Shown here: one piece after another, positions 1 through 8,083 of the stretch
Numbering within the stretch: the first letter of the stretch is position 1
Layout of the letters: the number at the start of each line of letters is the position of its first letter
Origin: Propionibacteriaceae bacterium
Lineage (GTDB): Bacteria; Actinomycetota; Actinomycetes; Propionibacteriales; Propionibacteriaceae
Length of the DNA stretch: 64,000 nt
Reading direction: 5' to 3'
Assembly: GCA_031265875.1 (NCBI GenBank)
Contig: JAISCA010000044.1
Coordinates: 1-64,000, forward strand
Made by a program: the position numbers and the translations under genes
The notes under the pieces: model-generated
The model's input: the letters and a program-made list of their open reading frames with translations, nothing else
Databases searched by the model: none
Told to the model about the DNA's origin: nothing

Positions 1-186
1 GGGGAGAAGGAGCGGTGTCAGGCGTGGGGCTGGCGAGGCGGAGGAGGGAGGCGATGCGGGGCCATCGTCGACCGACGACAACGCGGCCAGAGCCGCGTCT
101 GGCGCCGCGAGTCCACAGGATTAGGGGCGACAGCCCACTAGTGAAGCTAGGGCGGCGTCGACCGGTGGCTAAGGGTGGGGCACGGC

Positions 187-1470
187 TCAGGCGGCCGTCC
201 GGGACAGTCCCTCCAGGCGCATCTCCTGGTACAACTCGGCCATGGCGGCGGTCTGGGCCAGTTCGCCACAAGCGGCGGCCAATTGACGGCTGCGCTGGCC
301 CATGGCGGCGCGCAAGGCCGGGTCGGCCAGCAGCCGGGCGGTTTGGCGGGCCAGGTCCGAAGCCTGATCGCGAGCGGCCAAACCGTTGCCGCCGGCCTCG
401 AAGCAAGCCGACACCTCGGTGTCGATCAGGACCAGGGGCAGGCCGCAGTGGGCGGCCTCGTTCAGGACCAGGCCCTGGGTGTCGGTCAGGGAGGGGAAGA
501 CGAAGACGTCGGCGGCCTGGTAGGCCGCGCTCAGCAGTGGCCGGGGCAGCCGCCCGGCGAAATGGATCGAGCGGGCGGCCGGCGAGCGGGCGGCTAGAGC
601 CTCCAGCTTGGCCCGGTAGTCGAAGTCGCCCACCAAGACCAGATGGGCCCGGGGCCGGCGGCGGACCAGCGGCCCGGCCATCTCGATCAGACGGTCCAGA
701 TTCTTCTCCTCGGCCAGGCGGCCGACGTAAGTCACGACCTCGTCCTGGTCGGTCAGGCCGAGACCGGCCCTGAAGTCCCGCACCGCCTGCGGCGTGGCCC
801 GAGGCAGAGGGTCGACCCCGGTCGGGATGACCCGAAGACGTAGATCGGCCTGGCAGCGCTGGGCCAGTTCGGCCAGTTGGCGAGCCGACTTCTGGGACAA
901 GACGATGGTGGCGTCGCAGGCGGCGTACAACAGCGTCAGATAGACCGCGATGGCCTGACGGGTGCGCTGCTTAGAGCCGGTCTGGGGCAGGTAAGTCTTG
1001 ATCAGGCGGCGGCGCTGAGCCGGGCTCAGGCGGATGGCCAAGGGCAGCATCAAGTTGAGCAAGCCTGAGCCCAGGCTGAGGCTGCGATAGCTGCTGGCGT
1101 ATTGGTAGAGGTCGGTGGTGTGTTGGCCGACCAAGGGCAGGTCGGTCTTACGGGCCACGTAAGCCGCCATCAGGCCGACCTGGCCGGGGGAGAGGAAAGT
1201 CAACAAGTCGAGGTCGAGACGGGCGATGCGACGGAGCAGGCGGGGCGGGAAGAAGAGGCTGAGTTGAGCCTCGGAGAAGCCTAAGCCGGTGATGGCGGGG
1301 AAGCGGATGACATGGTCGTCGTCGGTCTGACCGGTCCGCCAGCTGGCCGCCGGGGCGAAGACGAAGACCTCGTGGCCCAACTCGGTCAGGCGTTGGCGCA
1401 GGATGTCGATGGTGTAGACGATGCCGTTGCTGGCCGGGCGGTAGGAGTCTGTGAATAGGCCGACTCTCAT
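187..1470 (-). CDS. Family 4 glycosyltransferase (GT-B fold)
   Basis: Predicted cytosolic or membrane-associated glycosyltransferase that moves a sugar from an activated donor to a lipid or glycan acceptor. The 427-residue protein opens with MRVGLFTDSYRPASNG, the usual start of this family, and carries the donor-binding EX7E region as FPSLTDTQGLVLNEA at about residues 325-339. Length is normal for the family. The ATG at 1470 has AGGTGAT (1476-1482 on the complement) upstream. The closest relatives by pattern are diacylglycerol glucosyltransferases and phosphatidylinositol mannosyltransferases, so a glycolipid role is possible. It stands alone, with no other envelope gene beside it, and the donor and acceptor cannot be read from sequence. 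Confidence 0.88.
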   Translation of the reverse strand: MRVGLFTDSYRPASNGIVYTIDILRQRLTELGHEVFVFAPAASWRTGQTDDDHVIRFPAITGLGFSEAQLSLFFPPRLLRRIARLDLDLLTFLSPGQVGLMAAYVARKTDLPLVGQHTTDLYQYASSYRSLSLGSGLLNLMLPLAIRLSPAQRRRLIKTYLPQTGSKQRTRQAIAVYLTLLYAACDATIVLSQKSARQLAELAQRCQADLRLRVIPTGVDPLPRATPQAVRDFRAGLGLTDQDEVVTYVGRLAEEKNLDRLIEMAGPLVRRRPRAHLVLVGDFDYRAKLEALAARSPAARSIHFAGRLPRPLLSAAYQAADVFVFPSLTDTQGLVLNEAAHCGLPLVLIDTEVSACFEAGGNGLAARDQASDLARQTARLLADPALRAAMGQRSRQLAAACGELAQTAAMAELYQEMRLEGLSRTAA

Positions 1471-1975
1471 CGCGGATCACCTGATTGGCTCATGCTTCCC
1501 ATCCTTGGTCGCTCAACTGACTCTAGCCATGGGGGATGGCCCTGAGACGACCCGGTCAGACCCTGGGAGTGGCTGAGTCGGGGGTGGAGCCGGATCAGGG
1601 CTGGGGATGCGACGACGGGGCCCCAGCTAGCGCTGGGACCCCGTCGCCTCCTGCCCATCCCCCATTAGAAGCCATCCCCCTGGGCAGGTCAGGGGGCGGC
1701 CACGTCTATGAAATGGTGTCACCGGAGGGCCAAGACTACCTCAGTCCTCGGTTTTCACCAGAGCTGGATCAGCCTCGTTTTCAAGGGGCGCCGGGCAGTC
1801 TGGGACCGGCTCCGCCGATGCTACGACTAGGGTCAATATTCCATTGACTCAATTGGTGTCGACGGAGCCAGAGCGAGAGTCCGGCCGAACTTGGTCTGGC
1901 GGGTCTGGCGGAGGCGTCGCCGGAGGCTGAGCGATCCGAGTCCGTGACCGTCGGGACGGTCGTATCGACTAGCGC
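1471..1975. other. Intergenic region with one large hairpin
   Basis: About 500 bases without a convincing gene between the glycosyltransferase start and the dipeptidase stop. The one clear structure is a hairpin at 1614-1627/1632-1645 (arms GACGGGGCCCCAGC and GCTGGGACCCCGTC, one mismatch, loop TAGC). It could end leftward transcription from the dipeptidase, although it lies over 300 nt beyond its stop codon and no T-run follows. A short open frame at 1536-1847 (+) has no recognisable protein features and was not called. Confidence 0.5.
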
Positions 1976-3217
1976 TCAGGGGCGCCCAAGGTAGAGCGGT
2001 TCGCTGGCGGCCTCCTCGGCCGCGCGTAGGACGCGCAGGACATTGCCGCCGGTCAGGGCCATGAGATCGTGCCGTGACCAGCCACGACTGGCCAGGGCCT
2101 CGAGCAAACGACGGTAGCCGGTGACGTCCTCCATGCCCTGGGGCAGGCTGGGCGTGCCGTCGTAGTCGCCGCCCAGGCCGATGTGGTCGATCCCAGCCAC
2201 CTCGCGGACGTGCTCGACGTGGGCCACCAGGTCGTCCACTGTGACCGGCGGGAGGGGGTGACTCTCGCTGTAAGCGGTCAAGGCGGCTAGTAAGGGAGAA
2301 GGGCCGTCGCCGTCGGTCTGGCGCTGCCGGGCCATGGCTTGGGCGGACGTCTGGCCGGGCCGGGGGGCCGAGGCCCAGGGGAAGAAGGGGACGTCGGCCA
2401 GCTCGGCTTGGGCTTTGACCCAGGCCATGGCGGCCTCGCTCCAGGCCCGCCGGGCGTCGGTCAGGAAGTCGGCCACGAAGGTGACCTGGGCCACCCCGCC
2501 ATTGCCGGCCAGGGTCCCCAGCACGTCGTCTGGGATGTTGCGCGGGTGCCCGGCCACGGCCAAGGCCGAGGAATGGGAGAAGATGACCGGCACGTCGGTG
2601 GCGGCCAGAACGGCCCGTTGGGTGTCGGGGGAGGTGTGGGACAGGTCGACCAAGACCCCGATCCGGTTGAGTTCCGCCACGATGGCCAGACCCTCGTCGT
2701 TGAGGCCGCCCAACTGAGGCGTGTCGGTGGCGGAGTCGGCCCAGCTGGTGTTGCTGCCATGGGTCAAGGTCAGGTAGCGCACGCCCAGGCGGGCCAAGCC
2801 GCGCAGGACGCCCAAGGACTCGGCGATGGAGTGGCCGCCCTCGACCCCGATCAGGCAGGCCAACTTGCCCTCGGACCAAGCCGCCTCGATGTCGGCCGCC
2901 GTGCGGGCGAAGGCCAACTGGTCGGGGTAGGCCGCCGTCAGGCGATGGATGGCGTCGATCTGCTCCAAGGTCGCCACCACGGCCTCGGCCTCACTCGACC
3001 CGGTCGGCACCCAAGCCGACCAGAACTGAGCCCCCACGCCGCCCTGGCGCAAGCGCACCAGGTCGGTCTGCTGGTTCGGCACGATCTGGTCCAGCCCGGC
3101 CACCGAGTAGCCGGCCTGGGTGCGCAAGACGGCGGGCAGGTCGTTGTGCCCGTCGATCACCGGCATCTCGGCCAGGACCGCCGAAACTAAGGCGGACCAA
3201 TCGGTGGGCTGAGTCAT
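1976..3217 (-). CDS. Membrane dipeptidase-type (M19) dipeptidase
   Basis: Zinc dipeptidase of the renal/membrane dipeptidase family (M19), which hydrolyses dipeptides and, in known members, accepts a D-residue at the C-terminal position. Visible metal-site motifs are DGHNDLP near the N-terminus (His24, Asp26), a Glu in IGVEGGHS, the DLSHTS and SHSSA histidine segments, and Asp in GLGGDYDG. The 413-residue length is typical. ATG 3217 was chosen over the codon 18 nt upstream because GAGGAGG (3222-3228 on the complement) lies just before it. No signal peptide is seen, so it should act in the cytosol. It is transcribed away from the class C hydrolase and dpp operon next door, and its dipeptide substrates fit that locus. 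Confidence 0.92.
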   Translation of the reverse strand: MTQPTDWSALVSAVLAEMPVIDGHNDLPAVLRTQAGYSVAGLDQIVPNQQTDLVRLRQGGVGAQFWSAWVPTGSSEAEAVVATLEQIDAIHRLTAAYPDQLAFARTAADIEAAWSEGKLACLIGVEGGHSIAESLGVLRGLARLGVRYLTLTHGSNTSWADSATDTPQLGGLNDEGLAIVAELNRIGVLVDLSHTSPDTQRAVLAATDVPVIFSHSSALAVAGHPRNIPDDVLGTLAGNGGVAQVTFVADFLTDARRAWSEAAMAWVKAQAELADVPFFPWASAPRPGQTSAQAMARQRQTDGDGPSPLLAALTAYSESHPLPPVTVDDLVAHVEHVREVAGIDHIGLGGDYDGTPSLPQGMEDVTGYRRLLEALASRGWSRHDLMALTGGNVLRVLRAAEEAASEPLYLGRP

Positions 3218-3631
3218 GGGGCCTCCTCGCAGCACGCCGGACGGACCCGGCTGCGGTCAGCCTACGCCGCCGCTGGGTCGGTCAGGTGTGGATGGGCTGA
3301 CGGTGGGCGCCGGGCGGCGTTCGGGCCGGGTCGAGTCAGCTCGAATTGGTTGGTCCGGCTTCGTCCGGACAGGGCTCGGCCTAGCTGGAGGGACGAGAAC
3401 GGCGTGGTTGAGGGAGGAAGATTTGGACGCAGGTCCGGGGCTGGAAAGGCTGGCCCCGGACCCGCTTCCGAACGCCCCCTTCGGGCGCCCGGCGATGTCC
3501 TGAACTCTAGCAGATAGATAACGATTTGGTAACGACAGGGCTGGAGGTGAGTGGAATTGTACAAAGCCAGGGCTTGGGAGTTGTGCTGGACCACAAGGGC
3601 GGGCGGGAGCGCGACCGCTAGCCTCTGCACC
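3218..3631. other. Divergent promoter region, dipeptidase / serine hydrolase
   Basis: About 410 bases between two divergent genes. It contains a perfect 10-bp stem (3432-3441/3453-3462, arms GGTCCGGGGC and GCCCCGGACC) followed by a shorter GC hairpin with a CCTTC loop near 3473-3486, and an AT-richer stretch (3505-3540). At the right end a TAGCCT hexamer (3619-3624) sits 7 nt before the ATG at 3632, the spacing expected of a leaderless promoter. No gene is supported. Confidence 0.5.
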
Positions 3632-5017
3632 ATGACGCAACAACAGACACAGGCATGGATGGAGGCCGAATTCGCCGGCGCGGTCCAGCGGGCCGGTGTG
3701 CCAGGGGCTTCGATCGCCGTCCTCCAAGACGGCCAGTTGGCCACGGCGGCGGCCGGGACGCTGTCCTTGGCCACCGGGGTGGAGGCCACCGTCGACTCGG
3801 TCTTCCAGATCGGGTCGATCACCAAACTGTGGACCGCCAGCCTGGTCATGCAATTGGTCGACGAGGGGCTGGTCGAACTCGATCAGCCGATCCAGACCTA
3901 TCTGCCCGAGTTCCAAGTGGGTGACCACCTGGCCGCGGCCACGATCACGGTCCGTCATCTGCTCAGTCACCAGGCCGGTTTCGAGGGCGACATCTTCACC
4001 GACACCGGCCGGGGCGACGACGCCATCGCCCGCTACGTCGCCACCCTGGACGAGCTGCCCCAGGTCTTCCCGCCCGGCGCGCTGTTCGCCTATAACAACG
4101 CCGGCTACGTCGTCTTGGGCCGGTTGGTGGAGAAGCTGCGGGACCAGCCTTACAACACAGTCCTGAGCCAGCGGCTGGCCGAGCCCCTCGGCTTGACCAG
4201 CGTCTCGCCCTCGCCTTACGAGGCCATCCTGCACCGGGTGGCGGTCGGACATGTCGAAGGCCCGGACGGCCAGGTCGAGTCGGCCCCGTTCTGGGCCATG
4301 GCCCCATCCAACGCGCCGGCCGGGTCGATGCTGGCCATGACGGCGGGGGACCTGGTCGGCTTCGCCCGACTGGCCCTGAACCAAGGCCAAGGTCCCGACG
4401 GCGCCCGCCTGCTGGGGCCGGGAGCCGTCCAAGCCATGCTGACCCGCCAGGTCGATCTGCCCCGCCTGACCGGCATGGGCCAGGCCTGGGGCTTGGGCTA
4501 CGAGATCGACGCCGACCAACCGACCCTGGTGGTGGGCCACGACGGCAACACCATCGGTCAGGCCGCCTTCTTGCGGATCGTGCCGGAAGCCGGGCTGGCC
4601 ATCGCCTTGCTGACCAACGGCGGTGACCCGTACCAACTCTTCAGCCAAACCGTGTCCGTCTTGTTGCGCGACTTGATCGGGTTCGAGCAGGAGCTCTGGC
4701 CGGCGCCGCCGGCCCAGCCGACGGCGGCCGATTTCGACTTCAGGCCCTGCCTGGGCCGCTACGTCAGCTCGATCGCCGACTTCGTGGTCCGTCAAGACGA
4801 CGACGGACGCTTCTGGATGGACCGCCTGCCCAAGGGTCTGCTGCTGGAGATGGGCGAGCGGCCCGACCAGCAAGAGTTGGTTCCCCTGGGGCCGGACCAG
4901 TTGATCCAAAAAGAGCCCATCGGCGGGTTGTACCCGATCTTCGCCTTCCTGGGCGACGACGGACTAGGCCGCCGTCGCTACATCCACTACGGCCGGGTGG
5001 TGGAGCGCGCGGACTGA
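3632..5017 (+). CDS. Class C beta-lactamase-fold serine hydrolase
   Basis: Penicillin-binding-protein/class C beta-lactamase-fold hydrolase, a family that includes D-aminopeptidases, DD-peptidases and esterases. Catalytic motifs: S62-I-T-K65 (SxxK), Y154-N-N (YxN) and H303-D-G in place of the usual KTG/HxG triad. The C-terminal ~110 residues form the small accessory domain common in this family. It has no signal peptide or lipobox, so it is likely cytosolic and not a cell-wall enzyme. The ATG at 3632 was chosen because homology begins about there and a TAGCCT -10 box lies exactly 7 nt upstream; no Shine-Dalgarno sequence is present. Its sequence, including the segment FTDTGRGDDA, is shared with the C-terminal half of the protein at 10961-14308, so the two are paralogues. 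Peptide or D-aminopeptide hydrolysis is inferred from context. Confidence 0.85.
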   Translation: MTQQQTQAWMEAEFAGAVQRAGVPGASIAVLQDGQLATAAAGTLSLATGVEATVDSVFQIGSITKLWTASLVMQLVDEGLVELDQPIQTYLPEFQVGDHLAAATITVRHLLSHQAGFEGDIFTDTGRGDDAIARYVATLDELPQVFPPGALFAYNNAGYVVLGRLVEKLRDQPYNTVLSQRLAEPLGLTSVSPSPYEAILHRVAVGHVEGPDGQVESAPFWAMAPSNAPAGSMLAMTAGDLVGFARLALNQGQGPDGARLLGPGAVQAMLTRQVDLPRLTGMGQAWGLGYEIDADQPTLVVGHDGNTIGQAAFLRIVPEAGLAIALLTNGGDPYQLFSQTVSVLLRDLIGFEQELWPAPPAQPTAADFDFRPCLGRYVSSIADFVVRQDDDGRFWMDRLPKGLLLEMGERPDQQELVPLGPDQLIQKEPIGGLYPIFAFLGDDGLGRRRYIHYGRVVERAD

Positions 5018-5200
5018 CCCGTCATCCAATCGAGATCAAAGATCGGTTGACTCAATCTCCGGCCGCTCCGACCATCGTCCCGACCGCTCCGACCACCACT
5101 CACGACCGCCTACGAATAGTCCAGCCCGGCCCCTGACGGCCGAGCCTCACATCCGTCAACCTCAGCTAGTACCGCCGCCTTAAGACCCGAAGGAAGACCC

Positions 5201-6805
5201 GTGAGACCTCAAGCCCTGCCCGCCGTCCTATTGACCGCCCTGCTCAGCGCCGCCGCCCTGACCGGCTGCGCCGCCGACGCCTCCGACCAATCGACCGTCT
5301 CCGCCGACGGGCGCTATATCAACGGCGCCGTCTTCCGGCTCGGTCTGGCGACCGACCCAGGCAGCCTCGATCCCCACTCCTCGGGCTCGTCCGCCCTCTT
5401 CCAGCTCTCCGCTTTGGCCTACGACTCGCTGGTGTCGATCAACGCGGCCGGCCAGATCGAACCCCAACTGGCTCAGAGCTGGCAGGTCGACGGCGACAGC
5501 GTGACGCTGTCCCTACATTCGGGGGTGACTTGCTCCGACGGCGCCGCCCTCACACCCAGCACGGTGGTCCAGAACATCGATCTCATCGAGGACCCGGCCA
5601 ATCTGAGCCCCTATCTGGGCTCCTTCCTGCCAGCCGGCCTGACCGCCACGGCCGACGACGCCGCCGGTACCGTCACTCTGCGGCTGAGCCAGCCGTCGCC
5701 TTTCCTGTTGCAGGGCCTGTCCCAGGTGCCGATGATCTGTCAAGCCGGCCTGGACGACCGCTCCAAGCTGACCGCCGGCGCCATCGGCAGCGGTCCCTTC
5801 CGGCTGCGGGAGGCGGTTCCCAACGACCACTACGTCTACGACTTGAACCGGGACTACGCCTGGGGACCGAACGGTTTGACCGGCCAAGCCGACGGTCTGC
5901 CCGCCAGCGTCGAGATCCGCGTCATCACCAACGAGACGACGGCCGCCAACCTGCTGCTGTCCGGTGAACTCGACGCCACCTTGGTGATGGGTCCCGACGG
6001 CGCCCGGCTGACCGCCGCCGGCGTCGGATCGAAGACCATGCCGGGGCTGTGGGGCGAGCAGTGGTACAACCAGAACCCAGGCCATCCCACGTCCGACCGC
6101 CTGGTCCGCCAAGGGTTGACCCAAGCCGTCGACTGGTCCGAGGCGCAGCGGGTGCTGACCTCAGACACCGGCTCTGACGCCACTCAGCTGACCGTCCTGC
6201 CACCGGCCGCCTGCACCTACGACGCTCTGACCGGCCAACTGCCTAAGCACGATCCGGCCGCCGCGGCCGCCAGCTTGGACGCCGCCGGTTGGCTGGCGGG
6301 TCCAGACGGGCAGAGGGCCAAGGACGGTCAACCGCTGGTCCTGACCTTCCTCTACGACGCCGCCCTAGGGGCGGGTGGCGCGGCCGCCGCCGAACTGGTG
6401 GCCCAGCAATGGATCGCCCTGGGAGTGGGCGTCGAGTTCACTCAGCTGGACAACACCTTGATGCTGGACGCCCTCTTCGGCACCGGGGCCTGGGACATCG
6501 CCTGGGAGCCGCTCAACGTCAGCAACCCGGACCAGGTGGTCGGCTTCCTATCCGGCCCCGGGGCTCCCGAAGGCACCAATTTCGCCGGCATCCACAACTC
6601 GGCCTACGACGAGGCCGTGGCCCGGGCCATGACCATGAACGGCTCCGAGTCCTGCCCGGCCTGGGCTGAGGGCGAGACCGCGCTGATGGCCGACGCCGCC
6701 GTAGTGCCCTTCGCCAATTCGATCGTGCGCATGTTCGTCCGCGGGGTCGACTTCAGCTTCCTGGGCCTGATCCAGCCCGCCACCATCCGGATGCTGGCCG
6801 GCTGA
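5201..6805 (+). CDS. Peptide ABC transporter substrate-binding lipoprotein (SBP family 5)
   Basis: Extracytoplasmic solute-binding protein of the DppA/OppA family (SBP_bac_5). It captures peptides outside the membrane and hands them to the permeases encoded downstream. The 534-residue protein starts with a lipoprotein signal peptide ending in the lipobox LTGC (Cys near residue 23), and the mature part contains the family segments LAQSW and SGPF with a C-terminal lobe of normal length. GTG 5201 is preceded by GAAGGAAG at a good distance. It opens the dpp-like operon, but a 169-bp repeat element (6807-6975) separates it from the first permease. Peptide specificity cannot be read; the enzymes in the operon argue for peptides that contain D-residues. 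Confidence 0.9.
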   Translation: MRPQALPAVLLTALLSAAALTGCAADASDQSTVSADGRYINGAVFRLGLATDPGSLDPHSSGSSALFQLSALAYDSLVSINAAGQIEPQLAQSWQVDGDSVTLSLHSGVTCSDGAALTPSTVVQNIDLIEDPANLSPYLGSFLPAGLTATADDAAGTVTLRLSQPSPFLLQGLSQVPMICQAGLDDRSKLTAGAIGSGPFRLREAVPNDHYVYDLNRDYAWGPNGLTGQADGLPASVEIRVITNETTAANLLLSGELDATLVMGPDGARLTAAGVGSKTMPGLWGEQWYNQNPGHPTSDRLVRQGLTQAVDWSEAQRVLTSDTGSDATQLTVLPPAACTYDALTGQLPKHDPAAAAASLDAAGWLAGPDGQRAKDGQPLVLTFLYDAALGAGGAAAAELVAQQWIALGVGVEFTQLDNTLMLDALFGTGAWDIAWEPLNVSNPDQVVGFLSGPGAPEGTNFAGIHNSAYDEAVARAMTMNGSESCPAWAEGETALMADAAVVPFANSIVRMFVRGVDFSFLGLIQPATIRMLAG

Positions 6806-6806
6806 G

Positions 6807-6975
6807 CTAGTGTCCTGCGCCGGAAGTTCGCCGCGGAAGGTGGCGCCATACGGGGCCCCTGGCGGCGTTGGCGAACCGTCCCGATATGTCCAATATCGGG
6901 ACGCTCCGCCGCCTGGCCAGACGCCCCGTCTGACGTCCCCTTCTTTCACACCGAACTTCCGGCGCAGGACACTAG
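6807..6975. repeat. 169-bp element with 24-bp perfect terminal inverted repeats (MITE-like)
   Basis: The first 24 bases (6807-6830, beginning CTAGTGTCCTGCG) are the exact reverse complement of the last 24 (6952-6975). Between them lies an 11-bp perfect hairpin (6877-6887/6893-6903, loop GTCCA). The termini read TA-GTGTCCTG...CAGGACAC-TA, which resembles Tc1/mariner or IS630-type ends flanked by a TA duplication; this assignment is an inference. The element carries no gene. It lies between the substrate-binding protein and the first permease, where it may act as a partial terminator that raises the binding-protein to permease ratio. Part of its inside recurs at 37011-37068. Confidence 0.75.
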
Positions 6976-7024
6976 GGCCTGACTGGCCGAACATCGACCC
7001 ATCTGAACGAGAGAAACTAGCCGC

Positions 7025-8083
7025 GTGAACGCACTCGCCGCCGAGGCGACTAGACCGCCAGCGCCGCCCGCTGGCGGGAGTGACTGGCCGGTCGCGGCCG
7101 GCCTGGGGCCGGTCCGCTGGCTGGGGGCGCTGTGGCGGCGACGCTGGGTCCGCTTCGCCGTCCTGCGCGGCGGACGGCTGTTGGTCTCGCTCTGGGTCCT
7201 GGTGACGGCCGCCTTCCTGATGATCCACCTGGTGCCGGGCGATCCGGTGCGGGCCGCCCTGGGCCTGACCGCGTCGGCCGAGGTGGTCGAGGCCCGCCGC
7301 GAAGCCCTGGGCCTCAACCTGCCGCTGGGCCAGCAGTACCTCAACTTCCTGCACGGCGTCCTGACCGGCGACCTGGGGGCCTCGATCGGCTCCCGCTTGC
7401 CGGTCGGACAGATCATCGCCCAGCGTCTGCCGGCCACCGCCAGTCTGGCCGGCTTGGCCTTCCTGGTGGCGGTGGCGGTGGCCTTCCCGCTCGGCGTGGC
7501 GGTGGCGGTGGCGACCCGGGGCGGCCGCCGGCGGAGGACCGAACTCAGTTTCGCGACCAGCTCCGTCGTGCTCGGTTCCATCCCCGACTTCCTGTTCGGC
7601 GTCGCCTTGGTGTCGGTCTTCGCCGTCGGCCTCCATCTGCTGCCGGTGGCCGGACGGGGCTCGGCGGCCACCTACGTCCTGCCGGTGCTGTCGCTCAGCC
7701 TCGGCCCGGCCGCCATCCTGGCCCGGATCGTGCGGGTCGAGATGTTGAGTGTCTTGGAGACCGATTACGTGCGCACCGCCCGCGCTAAACGGCTACCGCG
7801 CCGCCGGGTCTACCTCCGGCACGCTCTACCCAACGCCGTCACCGCCTCCTTGACGGTGGGCGGTTTGATGCTGTCGAGCATGGTGGCTGGCACGGTCCTG
7901 GTCGAGAGCGTCTTCGCTTGGCCCGGTCTCGGCTCGACCATCGTGTCGGCCATCCTGACCAAGGACTATCCCCTGGCCCAAGGGGTGGTCTTGGTCTACG
8001 GCGTCGGCGTCCTGCTGGTCAACACCGTGGTCGACGTCGCCTTGGCCCTGCTCGATCCCCGTTCGACGGTGGGAGCTAGTTGA
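7025..8083 (+). CDS. Peptide ABC transporter permease (DppB family)
   Basis: Integral membrane subunit of a dipeptide/oligopeptide importer. After a 45-residue cytosolic N-terminal extension rich in Ala, Pro and Arg, the family's first membrane helix follows (LLVSLWVLVTAAFLMIHLVPGDP) with the hallmark HLVPGDPVR segment, then the LGLNLPLGQQYLNFL loop typical of DppB. The cytosolic EAA-type coupling loop is seen as YVRTARAKRLPRRRVYLRHALPN. 352 residues, slightly long because of the N-terminal extension. GTG start at 7025 with only a weak purine-rich stretch upstream. The stop codon overlaps the ATG of the next gene (TGATG), so the two are translationally coupled. Confidence 0.92.
   Translation: MNALAAEATRPPAPPAGGSDWPVAAGLGPVRWLGALWRRRWVRFAVLRGGRLLVSLWVLVTAAFLMIHLVPGDPVRAALGLTASAEVVEARREALGLNLPLGQQYLNFLHGVLTGDLGASIGSRLPVGQIIAQRLPATASLAGLAFLVAVAVAFPLGVAVAVATRGGRRRRTELSFATSSVVLGSIPDFLFGVALVSVFAVGLHLLPVAGRGSAATYVLPVLSLSLGPAAILARIVRVEMLSVLETDYVRTARAKRLPRRRVYLRHALPNAVTASLTVGGLMLSSMVAGTVLVESVFAWPGLGSTIVSAILTKDYPLAQGVVLVYGVGVLLVNTVVDVALALLDPRSTVGAS

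Noticed and set aside
1..186. Gene at the left edge
   Set aside because: The open frames there are Arg/Pro-rich and typical of non-coding high-GC DNA; nothing recognisable is present.
1536..1847. 103-codon frame in the gap between the glycosyltransferase and dipeptidase genes
   Set aside because: No ribosome site, no recognisable protein features, and it spans a terminator-like hairpin.
5046..5200. TTGACT at 5046 as the promoter of the peptide operon
   Set aside because: No acceptable -10 hexamer lies 16-18 nt downstream, so the promoter was not called.
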